A DNA stretch of 34,157 bases, taken from an uncultured Eubacteriales bacterium. GTDB lineage: Bacteria > Bacillota > Clostridia > Oscillospirales > Oscillospiraceae. Of this stretch, positions 31,632 to 34,157 are shown in pieces. The DNA is taken from positions 1 to 34,157 of the forward strand of contig URDG01000029.1 in assembly GCA_900546515.1 (NCBI GenBank). The letters run 5' to 3'. Within the stretch, counting starts at the first letter, position 1, and every line of letters begins with the position of its first letter. Below the pieces are notes generated by a model. It worked only from the letters and a program-made list of their open reading frames with translations. It did no database searches and had not been told where the DNA came from. Made by a program: the position numbers and the translations under genes.

Positions 31632-33194
31632 TTACTGCTTCTTTATTGTATCGGTTTTCTTGCTGCCGACGAAGGTGTACACGATGAACACCGCCAGCAC
31701 GCCGAAGGCAATACCGTAGAGGATGCCGGAGTTGACCTTGGTGAAGAAGTCCATGAGCTGACCGGCAAGCACCAGCGCCATGATCGGGGCGACCAGCCAC
31801 TTGAGGCATACGCGGTAGAAGCCGTCGAAGAATTTGGACTTTTCGCCGGAGTGGATCTCGTCAAGCAGGAAGTCGGGCTTGAGCTCCCAGCCGACCATGA
31901 GGGCCATGAGCATTGCGCCGAGGGGCATTGCGATGCCTTCGGACAAGCAGTCCATGAAGTCGAGCCAGCAGTCGTTCCAGGTATCGACGCCGAGAGTCTT
32001 CTGGAAGGGGACCCATACGCCGTTTGCGCCGAGGCCGTCAACGGAGACGAGCAGCGCCTCAACAAGAATGGCGAGAGCGACCCAGAGGACGATCTTGGTG
32101 CGGTCGTTGGACTTGCCGAGGGCCGCGCGCTTGTCGATGAAGTAGGCGGCGATGACTTCCATCAGGGAGATGGCGGAGGAGACCGCGGCGATTATGACCA
32201 GCAGGTAGAAGATGACGCCGAAGAGGGGGCCGGCCGCGCCCATGTTGGAGAAAACGTCCTGAAGGGTGACGAACAGGAGCTTCGGGCCGCCGAGGACGAT
32301 CTCATTGACGGGGATGCCGCTGTTGATGCCGTTGGCGACAGCCGCGGGAATGACCGCGAGGCCCGCCATCAGGGCGACGATGGTGTCGGAGATAACGATG
32401 ATGCCGGAGTTCTTGACGATGTTCTCCTTCTTATCGAGGTAGGAGCCGTAGGTGACCATGGCGCCCATCGCAAGAGACAGGGAGAAGAACATCTGGCCGC
32501 CGGCAGTGCCGAGGACGGTAATAAAGCTGGGAGCCTCGTCAATGAAGCCGGCCTTGACGGCGTAACCGGGGACGAACATGAACTTGAGACCCTCTATGGC
32601 GTTGGGAAGAGTGACGGCGCGGATGATAACGATCAGGAGCATGACAACGAGGGCGGGCATGCCGACCTTGTTGAACTTCTCGATGCCGCCGCCGATGCCG
32701 CGCATGACTATGTACATGCAGTAGCCGAGGAACAGCAGCGTGAATATGGCGCAGCCGAACTGGTTGGTGAGCATGGCGCTGAAGGTGTTGGAGCCGGTGA
32801 TGGCGGCGCCGAAGATATTGCTGAGACCGAAGCCGAGCTCGGCAAGGTTGAGGCACATGTACTGCACGCAGTAGCCGCCGAGGACGGAGTAGAAGCTCAT
32901 GATGAGGAAGGGGGAGATGATACCCAGCCAGCCGACCCATTTATACTTCTTGGAGACCGCCTTGTACGCGCCGACGACGCCGGTGCCGGTCTTGCGGCCG
33001 AGTGCCAGCTCGCTGGACATGATGGTCAGACCGACGATGACGGCCAGAACCAGATAGATGACCAGAAACGCGAAGCCGCCGCTTTTGCCCATTTTGTAGG
33101 GGAAGCCCCAGATGTTGCCCAGACCGACAGCCGAGCCGATGGCAGCCATAAGAAATCCGAAATTGCTGCCGAAGGAACTGCGCTTGTTTTCCAT
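31632..33194 (-). CDS. Na+-dependent transporter, NSS/SNF family, copy 1
   Basis: A 520-residue carrier with about twelve membrane helices, related to LeuT and other Na+-coupled amino-acid carriers. Helix 1 reads AIGSAVGLGNIWGFPYKMGKSGG, with the unwound Na+/substrate-binding Gly-Asn region, and VSSAISLMEV in helix 8 supplies the Na2-site serines. The Arg found in LeuT and neurotransmitter carriers after GNxW (the outer gate) is Gly here. ATG 33194 is seven bases after GAGG; an ATG two codons earlier is too close. The substrate is unknown, probably an amino acid. It is monocistronic, with a promoter at 33241-33270. Confidence 0.92.
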   Translation of the reverse strand: MENKRSSFGSNFGFLMAAIGSAVGLGNIWGFPYKMGKSGGFAFLVIYLVLAVIVGLTIMSSELALGRKTGTGVVGAYKAVSKKYKWVGWLGIISPFLIMSFYSVLGGYCVQYMCLNLAELGFGLSNIFGAAITGSNTFSAMLTNQFGCAIFTLLFLGYCMYIVMRGIGGGIEKFNKVGMPALVVMLLIVIIRAVTLPNAIEGLKFMFVPGYAVKAGFIDEAPSFITVLGTAGGQMFFSLSLAMGAMVTYGSYLDKKENIVKNSGIIVISDTIVALMAGLAVIPAAVANGINSGIPVNEIVLGGPKLLFVTLQDVFSNMGAAGPLFGVIFYLLVIIAAVSSAISLMEVIAAYFIDKRAALGKSNDRTKIVLWVALAILVEALLVSVDGLGANGVWVPFQKTLGVDTWNDCWLDFMDCLSEGIAMPLGAMLMALMVGWELKPDFLLDEIHSGEKSKFFDGFYRVCLKWLVAPIMALVLAGQLMDFFTKVNSGILYGIAFGVLAVFIVYTFVGSKKTDTIKKQ

Positions 33195-33240
33195 TTTCAT
33201 ACCTCACTTTATTTGGTGTTGTGTTAACATCCTATACACA

Positions 33241-33270
33241 ATTATAATCTTCCGCTTGATTTTTTCGTAA
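33241..33270 (-). promoter_or_regulatory. Promoter of NSS transporter copy 1
   Basis: On the minus strand TTACGA (33270-33265), 18 bases, consensus TATAAT (33246-33241). The -10 box is strong and the -35 is weak. Confidence 0.6.
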
Positions 33271-33551
33271 CTCTATCTTATTATGTATATAATTAGAAAT
33301 TCTCATGGATAGAAACCGTCATAAAAAAGAGAAATAATTAACAAAGCCTGGTTAAGAAAAAACACTGGATTTGCAGGCTCTCCGGCTGCCGCATGCATTG
33401 CCGCACGGGCATTTGAGGCGTCTTTTCCCGGCACGGCGAAGGAGCGGGATCGCAAAGCGCGTTAACAGAACCGTGAAAATTTTTAACGGTATTTTTACGC
33501 GGAACGTCCGGCGCAGATATGCCGGAAGCTGTCGGAAATTGCTTTTTGACG
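33271..33551. other. Intergenic region between the two NSS genes
   Basis: No gene is visible. It contains TTAACGGTATTTTTACGC at 33483-33500, matching 15 of 18 positions with the spacer behind copy 1, and a small stem CCGGC/GCCGG around 33509-33526. The part near copy 1 is AT-rich upstream promoter DNA. Confidence 0.5.
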
Positions 33552-33588
33552 GGCAAACAAAACCGACGGCCAGTCCGGCCGCCGGTTT
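33552..33588 (-). terminator. Terminator of NSS transporter copy 2
   Basis: On the minus strand AAACCGGCGGCC (33588-33577) pairs with GGCCGTCGGTTT (33571-33560), with one G-U pair, and is followed by TGTTTG. It lies 34 bases after the copy 2 stop. Confidence 0.75.
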
Positions 33589-33621
33589 CGGGAGATGTAT
33601 GACGCAGATAGATTGTTTGTT

Positions 33622-34157
33622 TTATTTGCCGTCTGCTGACTTCTTTCTGCCGATGAGAGTGTAGATGAAGAATATCACCAGCAGGCCGAAGGCGATGGCG
33701 TAGAGTATCTTCGGCTCGACCGGGAAGAAGTCGATCATCTGACCGGCGAACACAAAGGCCATGATCGGGGCGACCAGCCACTTGATGCACACGCGGTAGA
33801 AGCCGTCAAAGAACTTGGACGACTCGCCGGAGTGGATCTCGTCGAGTATGTAGTCGGGCTTGAGCTCCCAGCCGACCATGAGGGCCATGAGCATCGCGCC
33901 GAGAGGCATTGCAATGCCTTCGGACCAGCAGTCCATGAAGTCGAGCCAGCAGTCGTTCCACGTGCCGACGCCGAGGGTCTTCTGGAAGGGGACCCACACG
34001 CCGTTTGCGCCGAGGCCGTCGATCGCAACGAGCAGCGCCTCAATAAGAATGGCGACGGAGACCCAGAGAACGATTTTGGTGCGGTCGTTGGACTTGCCGA
34101 GAGCCGCGCGCTTGTCGATGAAGTAGGCGGCGATGACTTCCATCAGGGAGATGGCGG
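33622..34157 (-). CDS. Na+-dependent transporter, NSS/SNF family, copy 2 (5' end outside window)
   Basis: The last 178 or so residues of a second NSS carrier. The reading frame continues through the window edge (AISLMEVIAAYF...), so the ATG-like Met near 34143 is not the start. It is very similar to the end of copy 1, in protein and DNA, for example NGVWVPFQKTLGVGTWNDCWLDFMDC against the same segment with one change. The two differ mainly in the last membrane helix and tail (here GRKKSADGK). It is a tandem duplicate on the same strand, possibly with a different substrate or expression. Confidence 0.9.
   Translation of the reverse strand, partial: AISLMEVIAAYFIDKRAALGKSNDRTKIVLWVSVAILIEALLVAIDGLGANGVWVPFQKTLGVGTWNDCWLDFMDCWSEGIAMPLGAMLMALMVGWELKPDYILDEIHSGESSKFFDGFYRVCIKWLVAPIMAFVFAGQMIDFFPVEPKILYAIAFGLLVIFFIYTLIGRKKSADGK

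Noticed and set aside
31851..33227. Plus-strand open frame (458 codons) opposite NSS copy 1
   Set aside because: Extremely acidic, low-complexity product, antisense to a clear transporter.
1..34157. CRISPR arrays, tRNA or rRNA genes, insertion sequences, phage genes
   Set aside because: No regularly spaced repeats, cloverleaf sequences, transposase or phage motifs were seen on reading both strands; a tool-based scan was not possible.

Overview
The window looks like a chromosomal segment of an anaerobic, GC-rich member of the Clostridia (Firmicutes), perhaps an Oscillospirales-type gut anaerobe. The lineage guess is inference. It rests on hrcA-grpE-dnaK-dnaJ preceded by a CIRCE element, a DnaK of Gram-positive length, strong GGAGG ribosome-binding sites, a HAAS/DUF1700-type membrane protein, an archaeal/eukaryal-type prolyl-tRNA synthetase, and sigma-A promoters of TTGACA-17-TATAAT form. 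I see no rRNA, tRNA, CRISPR array, phage gene or insertion sequence.

Left part (1-18230). It opens with an anchored coiled-coil/Ig-like protein and a DivIVA-like coiled-coil protein. A glycerophosphodiester phosphodiesterase and a marR-MFS transporter operon follow on the minus strand. The heat-shock operon hrcA-grpE-dnaK-dnaJ is on the plus strand, and proS converges on it. A divergent pair of membrane-protein genes (HAAS/DUF1700-like plus a 67-residue partner) shares the intergenic region with proS. Next come two tandem CNNM/CorC-type membrane proteins and an MBOAT O-acyltransferase with its SGNH/DltD-like partner, all on the minus strand.

Central part (31377 down to 18231, minus strand). 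A compact array of 18 genes encodes a membrane-bound group 4 [NiFe] hydrogenase with an Mrp-type antiporter module, plus its maturation proteins: hypF-hypC-hypD-hypE, mbhK-mbhL, hypA, mbhA-H, mbhM, mbhJ, mbhN. A promoter lies before hypF and a strong intrinsic terminator follows mbhN. By family knowledge, reduced ferredoxin would pass electrons through MbhN and MbhJ to the NiFe site in MbhL, evolving H2, while MbhM and the Mrp-like subunits move H+ and/or Na+. Several details differ from the archaeal Mbh layout: gene order, a large subunit without a cleavable tail, an extra ferredoxin domain on MbhN, a long MbhH that may include MbhI, and no hypB in the window.

Right end (31632-34157). Two tandem, closely related Na+-coupled NSS-family transporters lie on the minus strand; the second is cut by the window edge. 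They could consume a Na+ gradient made by the hydrogenase, but this is only a hypothesis from gene proximity.
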